A stretch of DNA of 64,000 nt from Adiantum capillus-veneris (lineage: Eukaryota; Streptophyta; Polypodiopsida; Polypodiales; Pteridaceae), in NCBI GenBank assembly GCA_014529385.2, contig CM043962.1, positions 121,855,970 to 121,919,969 on the forward strand. Direction: 5' to 3'. Each line of letters starts with the position of its first letter. The stretch's first letter is position 1. The translations under genes and the position numbers were made by a program. The notes beneath the pieces are model-generated. The model was not told the origin of the DNA. It was given only the letters and a program-made list of their open reading frames with translations, and searched no databases. This document shows, in pieces, positions 43,882 to 57,813 of this stretch.

Positions 43882-44602
43882 TTTACTACGCAGGGAGATT
43901 GGAACGACAAGCGGCGACAGCGCTGAGGAGGGTGTGAGGGGAGAGAGTGCATATGTGCGTGCATGTGTGTGTGTGTTGAGTGTGTGTTTTCAGCGCCCTA
44001 TGGGCTGCGCCTGCAAGCCTATCTGCGCCGACGCCAAGAGCGAGAGAGAGAGAGTGTGAGAGAGTGAGCGATGGCGGGACTGAGAAGGTGAGGGAGAGGG
44101 TGAGGGAGTTGAGGGAGAGAGAGATCTTTTCATGAACCCTATGGGCCGGTCTGAGAGGACACGCAAGGGGGGGGGGGGGGGGGGGGGTAAGATGGTGAGG
44201 TGGTAGGCTAGCTTTCGGTCGTTTGAGCGAGGAAGGGGGGGAGTTTAATCAAGTCAAAGGTGGAATATAAAAGAAAAGGGAGGATGCATTATTAAGCTCC
44301 CCTTATGGGTTTTTCACACACTGTAAGAGACAACGAGGGAGAGGAAGAAAAGAGAGAAAGAAGGGGCAAGAAAATGGAGATAGTAAGAGGGAGGAAAGAT
44401 GGAGAAATGGCGGGGGTCGGGCTCGGCCCGTCGGTGGAAGAAAACAAGGGGAAGGATAGAGAGGGTTGTGTGGGGCAAAGAAAAGTACGGATCATGATGA
44501 AAGAGAGCGAGGTTTTGAAAAAAAAAACAGTGTCTGCCATTCGTTTCCTAGAACCTTATCTCTCCGGCCGGGCTAGAGAGCGGTGCAAACAACCCGGCGT
44601 CA
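43139..44602 (-). repeat. B2 3' LTR (left copy)
   Basis: It ends ACCCGGCGTCA before the shared border TTAGCCCTC. The last 560 bp (44041-44602) match the right LTR (51421-52021) closely. Around 43560-43790 it resembles the B1 LTR (CTGGCCAGGGCGTGCCTTCGG against 9180-9200 there). TATA on the minus strand at 43292-43304. The left limit (TGATGCC at 43139) is uncertain. Confidence 0.65.
43842..43879. repeat. (TA)n microsatellite
   Basis: 38 bp of TA inside the B2 left LTR. Confidence 0.95.
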
Positions 44603-44639
44603 TTAGCCCTCCCCCTTAGGTTAGGGAATTCATGCTTCT

Positions 44640-45887
44640 AATTCATCTGTTGTTTATTGTCGTCGGAGGTGGCGGTTGATGGTGTATTTTTATATGGGAT
44701 GTTGATAGGTGGAGCCTGGTCAAATCAAAGAAAATAAGGTTTGAGCGGCCAACCATTTACCCTGGTTTTATGAAGTTTTCCATCAGCTTCCATAAGATGG
44801 TAGCTTCCATTGGCATACTTTTTCCTGATGATGAAAGGCCTTCCCATCGGAGTAGGAGTTTCTTATCTTTGCGTGTGTCGAAGAGATTGTCGTAGAGGAG
44901 CACCAACATTCCTTTCTTTAGTTGTTTTTGTCGAAGATGCTGGTTGAAGCTAAGCCGTGTGTGCTCTGCTTGTGCCGCATAATAATTTATTGCTTCTTCT
45001 CTAGCTGTAGTCTTTCCAAGTCGATGATGTGTATCTCTCAAATGCATGTTAGGTCGTTGAAGTTGGCTTGCCATTACTTTGAGACTTTGTAGTTGCACTT
45101 CAATGGGCAAGATTGCTTCCTTACCAAATACCAGATGATACGGTGTGAATCCCAAGGATGTACGGAATGAGGTTCTGTAGGCCCACAAAGCTGGTAGTAG
45201 GTACTTATCCCAGTCTCCCGGATGATTGTTTACCTGCTTGGTAATAATTTTAGAAACCATTCCATTCACCTTTTCAACTAGGCCATTACATTGAGGGTAA
45301 TATGGTGAAGAGTGCCTCCTTGTAATGCCGAGTTTGTGCATTTATTCTCCTACCAAGTCTGCTTTGAAATCTGGCCCTCTATCAGAGATGATCTCTAAAG
45401 GTGTGCCAAACCTATAGCATATGTGCTCGTAGATAAACTTAGCTACCTCTACAATTGTGATTCTACTAGTGGATGTAGCTTCCACCCATCTACTCATGTA
45501 GTCGACCCCCATGATGATGTAAAATTTTCTTGAGTTGGCCCTAGGAAATGGTCCTATGGCATCGATACCCCACTTTTCAAACGGTCCATATGAAAGAATA
45601 GGTGTTTGTGGTTTAGGCATAAGTGACCTAGTGCCGACCTTTTGACACAGCTTACACGTCTTGCACCAGTGGTGTACATCTCGGTTGAGGCTAGGCCATA
45701 TGAAGCCAGCCTGCAAGATTCTCCTACTTGTTATGTCTAGGGCAAAGTGACCACCATAGACCCCGTCATGACAACTAGCAATTACTCCCATGATTTCATG
45801 AGAGAGAGGGACCTTCCTGAGTATTTGGTCCTTACCCTTACAGTACAAAGCGTCATTGATGAGCCGATACCTTGTGGCCTTCCGCAT
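44640..45887 (-). pseudogene. B2 integrase
   Basis: Frame 45342-45887 has the zinc-binding part (CHDGVYGGHFALDITSRRIL, WCKTCKLC) and the core start (GVDYMSRWVEA, IISDRGPDFKADLVGE). An in-frame TAA after GE separates it from frame 44757-45341, which continues with SPYYPQCNGLVEKVNGM, DWDKYLLPALWAYRTSFRTS and FGKEAILPIEVQ. Near its end, DTRKDKKLLLRWEG, the frame is lost before the expected C-terminus. D, D and E are all present. It is followed by the PPT region and LTR. Confidence 0.85.
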
Positions 45888-45935
45888 CAGCCATTGCTTC
45901 TGTCCCTTTGTTAAATCCGATGGACATTCCCCTGT

Positions 45936-46390
45936 TTACAAAAAATGCATGATGTTAAGTAAGGCATCACTACCTTGAAATAGAGGAAGCTTTAGCTTAA
46001 TGGCCCCAACCAACACTTCCTGCAGTGTTTCACTTGCTAGAGCATCTGCTTCATGGTTTTGAGTCCTTGGGATATGGTGTATTTGAACTTCTTCAAACTT
46101 ACCCAACAAGGTTTTTACACCACTTAAGTGAGTCCTCAAGCTAGGATTCTTGCATGTCCATACTCCATTTACTTGCCTTACCAAAAGTAGAGCATCCCCA
46201 AATAGATTAAGGCATTGTACCCCTTACGAGACGCACCATTGTAAACCCTTGGTTAGTGTTGCATACTTAGCTTCGTTGTTTGAATGCAAATCTAACAAAT
46301 GGCCAAGCAAAAATAACTTTACCCCTTTGCCATCAAAGACCACTATGCCCGCAGCTGCTTTGTCGGATGCTCATTTGTAGGCTCCATCAA
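45936..46390 (-). pseudogene. B2 archaeal-type RNase H
   Basis: LYFDGAYK (about 46370-46395), HSNNEAKYATL (about 46265-46295), ALLLVRQVNGVWTCKNPSLR and NHEADALASETLQE give the D, E, D, D set of archaeal/bacterial-type RNase H. A stop and frame changes near 46185-46240 interrupt it. It lies between gypsy RNase H and integrase, as in B1 and B4. Confidence 0.78.
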
Positions 46391-48005
46391 AGTAGAGAGA
46401 GTGTTCTCCTTCTACCATCCGTGGTACTGGAGGTGATTGAACTTCTTCCCCTTTAAATTGCTTCTCCTTCCTCTCAAAGCCTTGGTAGGTGATGAGTCCT
46501 CCCAAGCTTGCCCTTGTCGTGCTTTCCACTTGTACTGTGTAGTCAAATTCTTGCAGACGAACTAGCCATTTAGTAATCCTAGCAGACACATCCATGTGTT
46601 GTACAACATAGGGAAACATCTCATCCGTGATTAGAATCACAAATTTCTTAGGCAGCAAATATGACCTAAACTTTGTAGTTGCAAATCTAAGAGCTAGGAC
46701 TAAGTGTTCCACATGGGTGAAACCTTTCTCTGCTGCTGTCATCATTCGACTAGAGAAGTAGATTGGCCTCATGAAAGATGTCGTTGTATCCTTTTGGAGT
46801 AGCACAGCCCCCAATGAGTCATCACGCACACTTGAGGTGACATAGAATTTTTCATCCCACTTAGGTGGTGAGATAGTTGGCAGGGTGGCTAAGACCACCT
46901 TTACCTTGTTGTAGTGATGTTCGCTTTCCTCGTCCCAATTGAAAGTTGATTTTTGAGTGAGTTGTTGCAGCGGTAGAACAAGTTGTGATAGTAGATTTAT
47001 GAATCTACTCAAGTACCTCACTTTTTGTAGAAAAGAGACCAGTTGTCGTGCGGTTATTAGTGAAAGTAGGGCTATGAGTGTAGATACCTTACTTGGGTCG
47101 GCGTTGATACCTTTTTTTGAAATTTCATGGCCTAGTAAAATGACTTTACTCTCCCCAATGTGGCATTTATCCACATTTAATTGCCCATCTAAGCTTTGCA
47201 ACCTAGGTAACCTTCGGCTACCTTTTCTAAATGTGAAATGCGAGAGCTATATATACAAAAATCATCAATGAACACTCTTATGGATGTTCCAAAGAACGGT
47301 TGAAAAACATATGTGACATATCTTTGGAATGTGGTAGGTGCATTTGTGAGACCAAATGGCATAACTCTAAATGCAAAACAACCCCATGGCGTGATAAAAG
47401 TGGTTTTTAGCTGGTCTTCCAAGGCTATGCGTATTTGAAAATATCCAGAATAACCATCACACATGGTGTGGCATTCAAAACCCGCTACCGCTACTTCATT
47501 CAAAATTTCATCCAAGAAAGGGAGAGGAAAGTGGTCTCTTTTTGTAGCTATATTTAGTGGTTTGTAGTCAACACAGACCCTCCACTTACCATTCTTTTTA
47601 GGCGTCACTACTACGGGTGACACCCACTCTGATTTTTTAGCAGGATAGATGAACCTGCTTCCAGCAGCTTCCTACCTCGGTCAAGAGTGCCTTTTCTTGT
47701 ATGACCCCCAGTCGTCGTAGCTTCTGCACAATTGGTTTTACCCCTTCCTTCATCTTAATATGATGTTCCACCACTACAATGCCTGTGATTCTTTCATAGT
47801 TGTCAACGAACAGGTCAGGAAATCCCATCAACATTTGCAAAAAACCATCTTTCTCCTCAAGCGTTAATTCCGTGGACAACATACCCTTCAACCTACTTTC
47901 TCCTAGGCCAGGTGATTTGCTTACCTTTTCATTGCGTTGCCCTTTTGATGAAGGATTACCAATTGTGCTTACCCTTTGTGGATCCTCTATAATCATGCCC
48001 ATCAC
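46371..48005 (-). pseudogene. B2 reverse transcriptase and RNase H
   Basis: Three frames. 47637-48005: MGMIIEDPQRVSTIGN, then VEHHIKMKEGVKPIVQKLRR and LGVIQEKALLTEV. 47189-47623: [59 protein letters not shown] and RVFIDDFCIYSSR, the catalytic FIDD intact. 46371-47201: HIGESKVILLGHEISKKGIN, the connection, and RNase H (DDSLGAVLLQKDTTTSFM, GFTHVEHLVLALRFATTKF, ITKWLVRLQEFDYTVQVE). Breaks at 47630 and 47195 are single frame changes. It is the best preserved RT of the B family here. Confidence 0.9.
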
Positions 48006-48097
48006 ATCGATGGAACTGTCACTTTTTTCGGTGGATGTGGTCTCCTCCTCAGAAGTGGAAGACTCGCTACTGGTTTAATCTGCTGATGTTTCCAGAT

Positions 48098-48657
48098 TCA
48101 TTTCTTCTGCTTGCCAATATTCATGTCGTAGTAGATTGTCTCGCCTTTCTTACCGGTCATGCGTAGAAGGCCAGTGCCCCAGTCCTGTTTTTCCTTCATG
48201 GCCATTAACCATGGCCTTCCCAAGATTAGTGGATAGCCCTCCCCCTTAGTAGGCATTACAAAAACATCTACCTCTACCTCAGTGTTGAAAGCTTTTATCT
48301 TCACAGCACTTACCACACCTACACACTTTACCTTTGCGTTGTTTGCTCTTTGCCTTGCATGGAGAAGGCCTGTCAACCTCAAGCCCTAACTGAAGCATCA
48401 TAGCTTCGCTCATCACACAGATTTGTGCACCTCCATCAATGTAGGTATTCCCAATTCTCTTCCCTTTTATGTTGAAGTCGATAGTTGGAAGGGTGTCATC
48501 CATGTTGCAACCCGAAATTGCTTCGGCTACCTTTGCTTTGGAGCGTCTTGTACTCACCATTTTGGACCATTGCTGCCTTACCTTTGGTGCGAGATGTAGC
48601 AGTTGTGGCCATGTAATCTTTGGCCCTTGCTCTGCCACATCCAATGTTAGATCATAG
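48098..48657 (-). pseudogene. B2 aspartic protease
   Basis: Frame 48279-48644: LLHLAPKVRQQWSKMVSTRR, DTLPTIDFNIKGKRIGNTYI and DGGAQICVMSEAMM, the active site with D-G-G as in B1. Frame 48098-48382: VEVDVFVMPTKGEGYPLILG and RPWLMAMKEKQDWGTGL. The frame changes near 48370. Confidence 0.8.
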
Positions 48658-48739
48658 GGTTTATAACTTTCCCTTAACTAGAAGTTGGTGATGCCCAATT
48701 TCCGTCGTGGCCTGGATGGCCTCTTGCTAGTCTCTCCTC

Positions 48740-49905
48740 TCATGCTTCTCTCATTATTTGATTGTGTGGCTTTCTCCCTCCTAGGTCTTCAAATGGTTCT
48801 AAAAAGGTTACCTTCTCTTTACCCTTGTCCCTCTCCTTTGCTCTGGGTGGATCCACTACTACGGCTTCTCCTTTCTCTTCTAGCCTTATGATGTTTACAG
48901 GGCGATTAGGTGGTGGTGGTGTTGGAAGAGGTGGGATGGATGCTTGTGATGGTGCCTGGGGTGTACGTAGAATTTGTGTTGGTGAGACTGGTGCTCGGGG
49001 TGGGGGTGTTCTTTCTCTAGGGGGTGACAGTTGGTTCCTCCTACCTCCTCTATTATAGTTTTGTCGTGGTTTGGGATAGTAGTACATACCGTGACCATCT
49101 TCTGTGCAGTTTTAGCAGTGATACTCCTTGTTTTGTTGCTGTGCTCTTCCTAGGTCTTGATCTCTTTCTTGATTTCTTCCTTGCTGTATCAAGTGGACAT
49201 ACAAATTCTGCAGTTGGTCAATAATATGGGCCAACATATCTTGTTGGTCATCTCTTATTCCAAGAGTCGGTGGTGGTGGTGGAATGGTGGTTGTCGTGGT
49301 TGTTGGTCTGCACAATGTTCCTGCTTCTGTTGACTTGGTTTCTTTGGCTTTCATTCGCAGCTTCTTGTCCTTAAGGCGAGCAATCTCAACGGCTAACACG
49401 TACGTATCCGGGAATCTACCCTTCACCTTCTCCTTGAGAAGTGGCCATAAGCCATGCGTGAACCGGTATTTCTTTAGGAAATCGGGCGCAGCTTCCCCCC
49501 TTGCCAGTGACTCAACCCACCGTTCCCACAAATCCACAAATTTGGACTCACAGGTTGCATATTCTAAAAGACCCTCCTGCTTCAAGTCTCTCAACTTGTC
49601 CCACAACTTCTCTGAAGTGGTACCTCCTCCAAAGCGCCTCTTAAAAGCGGTTTTAAGGGCTCCCAATCATCCTTGGTTTCTTGTGGAAGTGCATTGTACC
49701 ACGATCTAACTTCTAGCTTCATGAGATGCTTAAAGATTCTAACCCGGGATTCATCCGTATCTTTGTTGCTCACTACACATGCTACTTCAAAGTCATCTAG
49801 GAAGTCTGTTACCAAATCCTCCCCCTTCTTTCCCTTAGATGTTGGAAATGCTGCACTTGCCATGATTACTGAGAGAGCTAGAAAGACACACTGCTTAGCT
49901 TGCAA
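48740..49905 (-). pseudogene. B2 gag: capsid, degenerate knuckle, Pro-rich tail
   Basis: Frame 49591-49905 starts the capsid (GKKGEDLVTDFLDDFEVACV, IFKHLMKLEVRSWYNALPQE). After a frame change it continues at 49112-49666 (LKTAFKRRFGGGTTSEKLW, ATCESKFVDLWERWVESLAR, KYRFTHGLWPLLKEKVKGRF) with a Thr/Pro run. The knuckle reads HC*NCTEDGHGMYYYPK: a stop follows the first Cys and the last Cys is Tyr. A 115-aa Pro-rich and charged tail follows (48740-49087). The capsid differs from the B1 gag-position ORFs. Confidence 0.8.
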
Positions 49906-50295
49906 AAAAAAGTTTTTTTTCTCTTTTTTCTTTACAAGGAGGCGTGTATACCCTCTTATACTAGGACATAGATTAAAACTTCAAACGGTACATTGCCTTG
50001 TACCAAAGGTAAGAAAAATGGCTAATTTGATTCCAAAACCTCAAAAAACCACTCCCCACCCAGCATGGTGTCGATGACGTGCTGGTAGTGAGCCTTTAAG
50101 TCCAGTAGTACCTTGATTGAGCGTACTCGTGTTGATATGTGTGATCTGTCTTGGGGTAGGTTGTACTATTCATGTGAAGCTTAGAGGTGCTTAGTCACTG
50201 TCCAAGGTTGTGGGGGAGGGTGGTGTTCTTTCCTGAAACAAATTTAGTAGATCCCTAGTCTCTCTAGTGAGAGCGTGAGCAAATGCTTCCGTTAT

Positions 50296-50666
50296 CTATG
50301 CTGCACCATCAGGTGCGACTTGGAAACTGACTGTGATAATTACCTCGGTGACTTGAGTTACCCGATTCTCGAAGTAGAATAGTGTTGATTCTCTATTGTT
50401 TGTGCAGAGCTCCCTCCATCTTGTTGTTGCGGGTTGGTTGTAGGTCGCGGACATGGTTTTGACCTTCTCCTTCTTCTTCTTGGCACTTGGCCTATGTATA
50501 TCCACTGAGTTTGGCGTGTTGGTTGACACTCCCACTGCAGATCGATAACTGTTACGCTTGGCACTCGAGTTTCGATGGAGATGCGAAGTTCGTCTAGTTG
50601 TGCTTGGAGCTCTTCTTCTTCTATCATCCAGTTAGCGAACCCTACTCGCCATTCATCCATCCACAA
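50296..50666 (-). CDS. B2 first ORF (MDEW type)
   Basis: Starts MWMDEWRVGFANWMIEEEEL and continues with an acidic/helical stretch, then a very basic run RRRRRRSKP. The MDEW...NW..EEE start is shared with B1 (18271) and B3. No zinc knuckle here, unlike B1. It follows the PBS by about 50 bases. Confidence 0.5.
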
Positions 50667-50715
50667 AAGTTTAGGGGTTTCAGTCTTGTAAACTGGAGGG
50701 TTTCATGAAAGGATT

Positions 50716-50733
50716 CCTTGGTGGGGGCGCCAA
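50716..50733 (-). other. B2 primer binding site
   Basis: TGGCGCCCCCACCAAGGA on the minus strand, five to six bases from the LTR end (TGATGTCC on the plus strand at 50739). Confidence 0.7.
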
Positions 50734-50738
50734 GAAAA

Positions 50739-51573
50739 TGATGTCCGAAATGACATACCATATGGGGTGGCCTCTACACCACACCTAGCCTGAACATCCC
50801 CAAGCATCATCTCAAGGTGGGAGTGATCCTATGGATAGGAAGGGGCACCACCTACCATAAATACGGCTAGGACGCAAACATACATGACCTAGGGTAGAAA
50901 ACATGAAATGCTCTCTAGGTAGTCGACATGAAATGGTGGTGTAATAACCCTTCACATGTAGAAAATTGCCTGATCATTAATCATTAGTGTGTGCATAAGA
51001 GAGGTATGTGAAAAGCTCAAAAACAGGGCACACTGAGTGGCGGGAGAGATTGCACATGATGGAGCATGATAAGGGTGATATACAAGAGACGAAACATCCC
51101 GTAACCATGGGAAATCATAATAGAGAATGGACTCAAAAGATCAAGACAACATTACACCCTTTATTGGTGATGGAGATACTTACAAGTGATGGTCTTGACA
51201 ACTACAAACCTGGCTCTTGGCATTAGGGATGTGACATGCAATACGAGCGCCATATGGTGCATGGCGAGGTTTGGAGTTAGCGGGAGGGTTAGTTGAGGGG
51301 AAATAGCAAGACGATGCAGCCACTGACGACATCAATCACCAACAATTTGAGAGGGCCAAGATGGCATGGCGTTGATTCCCTCAATCCGAGCGTGCTCATG
51401 GTTTTTGGTGGGAGAGCAACGACTACTTCATGTGCATAGAGAGAGAGAGTGTGAGAGAGTGAGCGATGGCGGGACTAAGAAGGTGAGGGAGAGGGTGAGG
51501 GAGTTGAGGGAGAGAGAGATCTTTTCATGCGCCCTATGGGATGGTTCGAGAGGACGCGCAAGGGGAAGGGGAA

Positions 51574-51606
<33 letters not shown>

Positions 51607-52021
51607 GAGATGGTGAGGTGGTAGACTAGCTTTCGGCTGTTTGAGCGAGGAAGGGGGGGAGTTTAATGAAGTCAAAGGTGGAATATAAAAGAAAATGGAG
51701 GATGCATTATTAAGCTCCCCTTATGGGTTGTTCACACACTGTAAGAGCAACGAGGGAGAGGAAGGAAAGAGATAAAGAAGGGGCGGGAAAATGGAGGTAG
51801 TGAGAGAGGGGAAAGATGGGGAAATGGGGGGGGGTCGGGCTCGGCCCGTCGATGGAAGAAAACAAGGGGAAAGAGAGAGAGAGGGGTGTGTGGGGCAAAG
51901 AAAAGTACGGATCATGATGAAAGAGAGGGAGATTTTGAAAAAAAAACGGTGTCCGCCATTCGTTTCCTACAATCTTAGCTCTCCGGCCGGGCTAGAGAGC
52001 GGTGCGGACAACCCGACGTCA
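50739..52021 (-). repeat. B2 5' LTR (right copy)
   Basis: 1283 bp, TGATGTCCG to CCCGACGTCA. Its last 600 bp match the left copy; its first 680 bp do not, and no TATA box was seen in it. It has a run of 32 G at 51574-51605. GGCACCACCTA...GGCTAGGACGCAAAC near its start is shared with B1, B3 and B4 LTRs. Confidence 0.75.
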
Positions 52022-52275
52022 ATGTCACCTCTTTTATTGCACCTTGTGGAGTGAGAGAGAGCATGTGTCTTTGAGTATGCAAGAGTTCCTTCATGCCGTA
52101 GAGAGTTGCATTTGGTGGGTGTGAGGCTAGTGGTATAGATGAGAGTGGAGATGTAGAGAGGGCAGGTGAAAATAGATGAGAGTTCCTTCATGTCATAGAG
52201 AGTTGCATTTGGTGGGTGTGAGGCTAGTGGTATAGATGACAGTGGAGTTGTAGAGAGGGCAGGTGAAACTAGATA
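52022..52275. repeat. Tandem duplication of 97 bp
   Basis: AGAGTTCCTTCATGCCGTAG... at 52082 is repeated as AGAGTTCCTTCATGTCATAG... at 52179, to about 52275, with few differences. It lies in the gag remnant of B3. Confidence 0.85.
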
Positions 52276-52643
52276 GTTGCAGGACGCCATCTTACTAGTG
52301 AGGACGTCTATGGAAGTTATCACCATTTTTTTCTCTTGCCCCTTAGTTACTCTCATTTGATGAGTGCTGTCAATCTTTGTAATATCTACAAGGATAGGTG
52401 CATTAAGGTCATGAAGGACTTGTGGTTGATGGGTGATGAGGGTGTGGTGATCTCCTTAACGTCAATGATAAAACAATCAAGCATTAGGGCTTGGATGAGG
52501 ATCTTCATAGACTCCAAGAGTTCTTCCAATTCTATGGTCCAATTAGCATACTCTAGAAGTCACTCATCCATCACAAAACATTAGAATTTAGTGTTGTAAA
52601 TAGAATGTCGGGAGTTTGATCCTCCATTGGGGCACTAGTGAAA
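52276..52643 (-). pseudogene. B3 remnant: first ORF start and PBS region
   Basis: On the minus strand from about 52575, MDE then a stop, then LLEYANWTIELEELLESMKI, aligns with the MDEW ORFs of B1 and B2. Upstream is a degenerate PBS (TAGTGCCCCAATGGAGG, about 52624-52640) and the LTR start. The rest of B3 is missing; B2 lies directly to the left. Confidence 0.65.
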
Positions 52644-53838
52644 TGATGCGGGGATATCACAACCCAAGGGCGATGGCCTCTACACCCCTAAGACTATGAC
52701 CCTTAGTCACCCTAGGCATAATAGACATAGACATCATGAGTGAGAAAGAAAATAGGGCACCAAAAGCACGACTAGGATGCAATGCACACTCTATGGCAAG
52801 ATAAATGGCTGAGTGGGCTATGCCAACATGATAACAAGCATGCTCAACCTAGAGAGTGTGCAATCACAATAGTGTGTATGAGGTGCACCCAATGAATAAC
52901 CATCACATAGGTAGGATAACAACCCGTGCATTGTGAACTCAAAGAACCAAGGTGACATGTGTGTGGATTCACATGAAAGCATGCCCAACAATCAAAATAA
53001 CATAGACTCAAATGCAGAGAAAGATATTGCAATAGCTATAACCATGAGATTTGACAGTGTTGGCCTTGCGGTGGCACCAACATCTAGGAGGGATAAAATT
53101 TTTGGTCACAAGGAATGTACAATGATGACCATAGGGTGCATGGAGTAGACAAAGTTAGGGAGGATTATTGAGTTAGTAACAAAGCCAATATGGTTACTAC
53201 CATAACATGACAATGTCTCGGGTGATACTGAGAGCAACCACTAGACCTACAAACATAAATGGGTGGGATGGTGTTTGTGCCTCTTGCCCTAGTGTGGTCA
53301 TAGTGCAAACATGTGGTAGTGAGTGTGAGTGGTGGTGATGATTACTTCCCACGTGTGTGTGTGGCACTCACATGTACCCAAGAACTATACCAAGAGTGCC
53401 AAAGATGGTGGTGTGACCATATCTTGTGCTTATGTGCATACCCATGGAGCATTGCTTAGTAGAGTTCTCTGGTACTAGTGCACTAATGTGTATAGCATAG
53501 AGTCATCTATATCTTGTACAAGTGTCTATGTGTGTATTGTCAATCTTTAAGTCCCTCAATGCTCTACAATTGGCCTCTTTTTATAGGAAAAAAGGAGGGT
53601 GATGATTGGGATGAAGTGGCCTTGGCGTGGCCATCCTTGTCTGTCTTGCTGCCATTGTTTATTATAAGTCCAAAGAGATAAAAGAGGGGAGAGAAAGTGT
53701 GGGTGTAGGGAAAAAGGAATTTATATGATGCTAGTAGTAGCTAGACTTAGTGGGAGAGAGAGGAGAGGGGAATTTACACAAGGAGTTGTCAATTGTGGGA
53801 ATTTCTTGCAGAGGGTGAATCCACCAAAATAGTGGTAG
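52644..53838 (-). repeat. B3 5' LTR, probably truncated
   Basis: Starts TGATGCGGGGATATC. GGCCTCTACACCCC, GGGCACCA and CGACTAGGATGCAA near its start match the B-family LTR start. Minus-strand TATA (CCTATAAAAAGAGG) at 53575-53587. It stops at the B4 LTR start without a recognisable LTR end. Confidence 0.6.
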
Positions 53839-56039
<2,201 letters not shown>

Positions 56040-56075
56040 TTAGCCCTCTCTCTTAGGCTAGAGGTATTCATGTCT

Positions 56076-57193
56076 CTAGGCCATGTTCAAATTGCCACTT
56101 GTTGAGGTAGAGGAGGCATCCTCCTTAGGGATATGCATCATAGGCACCTGATCAAGTCGTTGGAAATAGGGCTTGAGTCGCCATCCATTGACTCTGGTTC
56201 GATGCAATTTCCCAGTGGCATCTATGAGTCCATAACCACCATTGGTGTAGCGTTTGAGAATGATAAATGGTCCTTCCCATCTAGGCAAAAACGTCTTATC
56301 CCTTTTGGTGTCAACCTGTTGTCATATCTGATCACAAGCATTCCTCGCTTCAAGCCCTTGGCTTTGAGTCCCTTGTTCAACTTCTTGCACCTCTTCTCAG
56401 CCTCCTACGTGAGCAATGGCTTCATCCCTATCTAGATGTAGGTACTTTAGATCCAGAATGTGATTTCTAAGGTGTGTTTTAGCAGGTTCTACTTGTCTAG
56501 CTAGCACTCTGAGGTTGGCTAGTTGGACTTCTATGGGCAAAATTGCCTCTTTCCCATAAACAAGATGAAATGGGGTGAATCCAAGCAATGTTCTTAAAGA
56601 TGTTCTATAAGCCCAAAGTGCAAAAGACAAATGTTTATCCCCATTAGGTTCATTGCTCACTTGTTTGGTAATGATCCTGCGATCATACCATTTATCTTTT
56701 CCATAAGGCCGTTGCATTGCAAATAGTATGGTGTGGAGCGTCGTTTGGAGATTCCTAGATTTTCCATGAGTTATCCAACTAGATCTCCTCAAAATCCTGG
56801 CCCCCTATCTGAGATAATCTCAAGAGGAGTTCCAAACCTGCAACAAATTTTCTCGAAGATAAACTTGGCCACTTCTTTACCAGTGATGCAAGTTGTTGCC
56901 TCCAGATTGAGCATAAGGAAGAGGCCCAATGGCATATATCCCCCACTTCTCAAATCAAACATATGAGATGATAGGAGTCTGTGGCTCATAGATGAGCCTT
57001 TGATCCCCAGACTTTTGACAGTCTTTGTATGTTTTGCACCATCAATAACATCCCGTTGTAGACTAGGCCAAATAAACCCAGCTTGTAGAATCTTCCTGCT
57101 AGTAATGTCTAGGGCAAAGTGCCCTCCACAAACCCCATCATGACAGTTTGCTAGTATCTCCCTAATCTCAATGGAGAGAGGCACCTTCCTCAT
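56076..57193 (-). pseudogene. B4 integrase, decayed
   Basis: Frames 56789-57193 (CHDGVCGGHFALDITSRKIL, IISDRGPGF), 56397-56792 (RRIITKQVSNEPNGDKHL, FALWAYRTSLRTLLGFTPFH, YGKEAILPIEVQLANLRVL) and 56076-56288 (MPRWEGPFIILKRYTNGGYG, RTRVNGWRLKPYF). Several frameshifts. The second Asp (SDRG) is present, unlike in B1. The segment between the first and second catalytic Asp is rearranged (GLFLMLNLEATTCITGK). Confidence 0.78.
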
Positions 57194-57265
57194 GACTTGA
57201 TCCTTACCCTTGTAGTAAAGATCGTCATTGATGAGACGATATTTGGATGACTTGCAAATTAACCA

Positions 57266-57800
57266 CTAATTTTGGCCCTTTGAGATACCACCTGGGCACT
57301 CACCTGTTTCTAGGAATTGAATAATGTCAGCCATACAATCACTCCCTTGAAATAAAGGAGGCTTTAGTGCAATTGCTCCTAACAAAATAGTTTGTACTTG
57401 TGCACTAGCAAGAGCATCAGCTTCTTGATTTTTTGGTCTAGGGACATGGTGCAATTTAGATGGCTCATAGTGAGTTAAAAGACCCTAGTTCTTACAAGCC
57501 CAAGTACCATTCACTTGTTTTATCAGCGACATTGTGTCACCAAAGATGTTGAGATATTAAAGTCCATTTTGTGCACACCACTCAAGCCCTAGGATTAAGG
57601 CAACGTACTCAGCCTCATTGTTGGAGTGGACCTTTTCCAATACTTGTCCTCCCCATGATTAATGAGGACAACAAAGCCTGCTGCAGCATTCTCTGTTGTG
57701 CGTTTGTAGGCTCCATCAAAGTAGAGAGAGTGAGCTCCCTCCAACTTCGGAGTTCCAAGATAGGGTGCAACTCTTCACTTGCTGACTTGACTTTCAACTT
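57266..57800 (-). pseudogene. B4 archaeal-type RNase H, decayed
   Basis: SLYFDGAYKRTTENAAAG-like sequence near 57690-57735, SNNEAEYVALILGLEWC-like near 57590-57640, and HHVPRPKNQEADALASAQ at 57400-57454. The frame is broken several times. Confidence 0.65.
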
Positions 57801-57813
57801 CTTCTCAAAGTGT

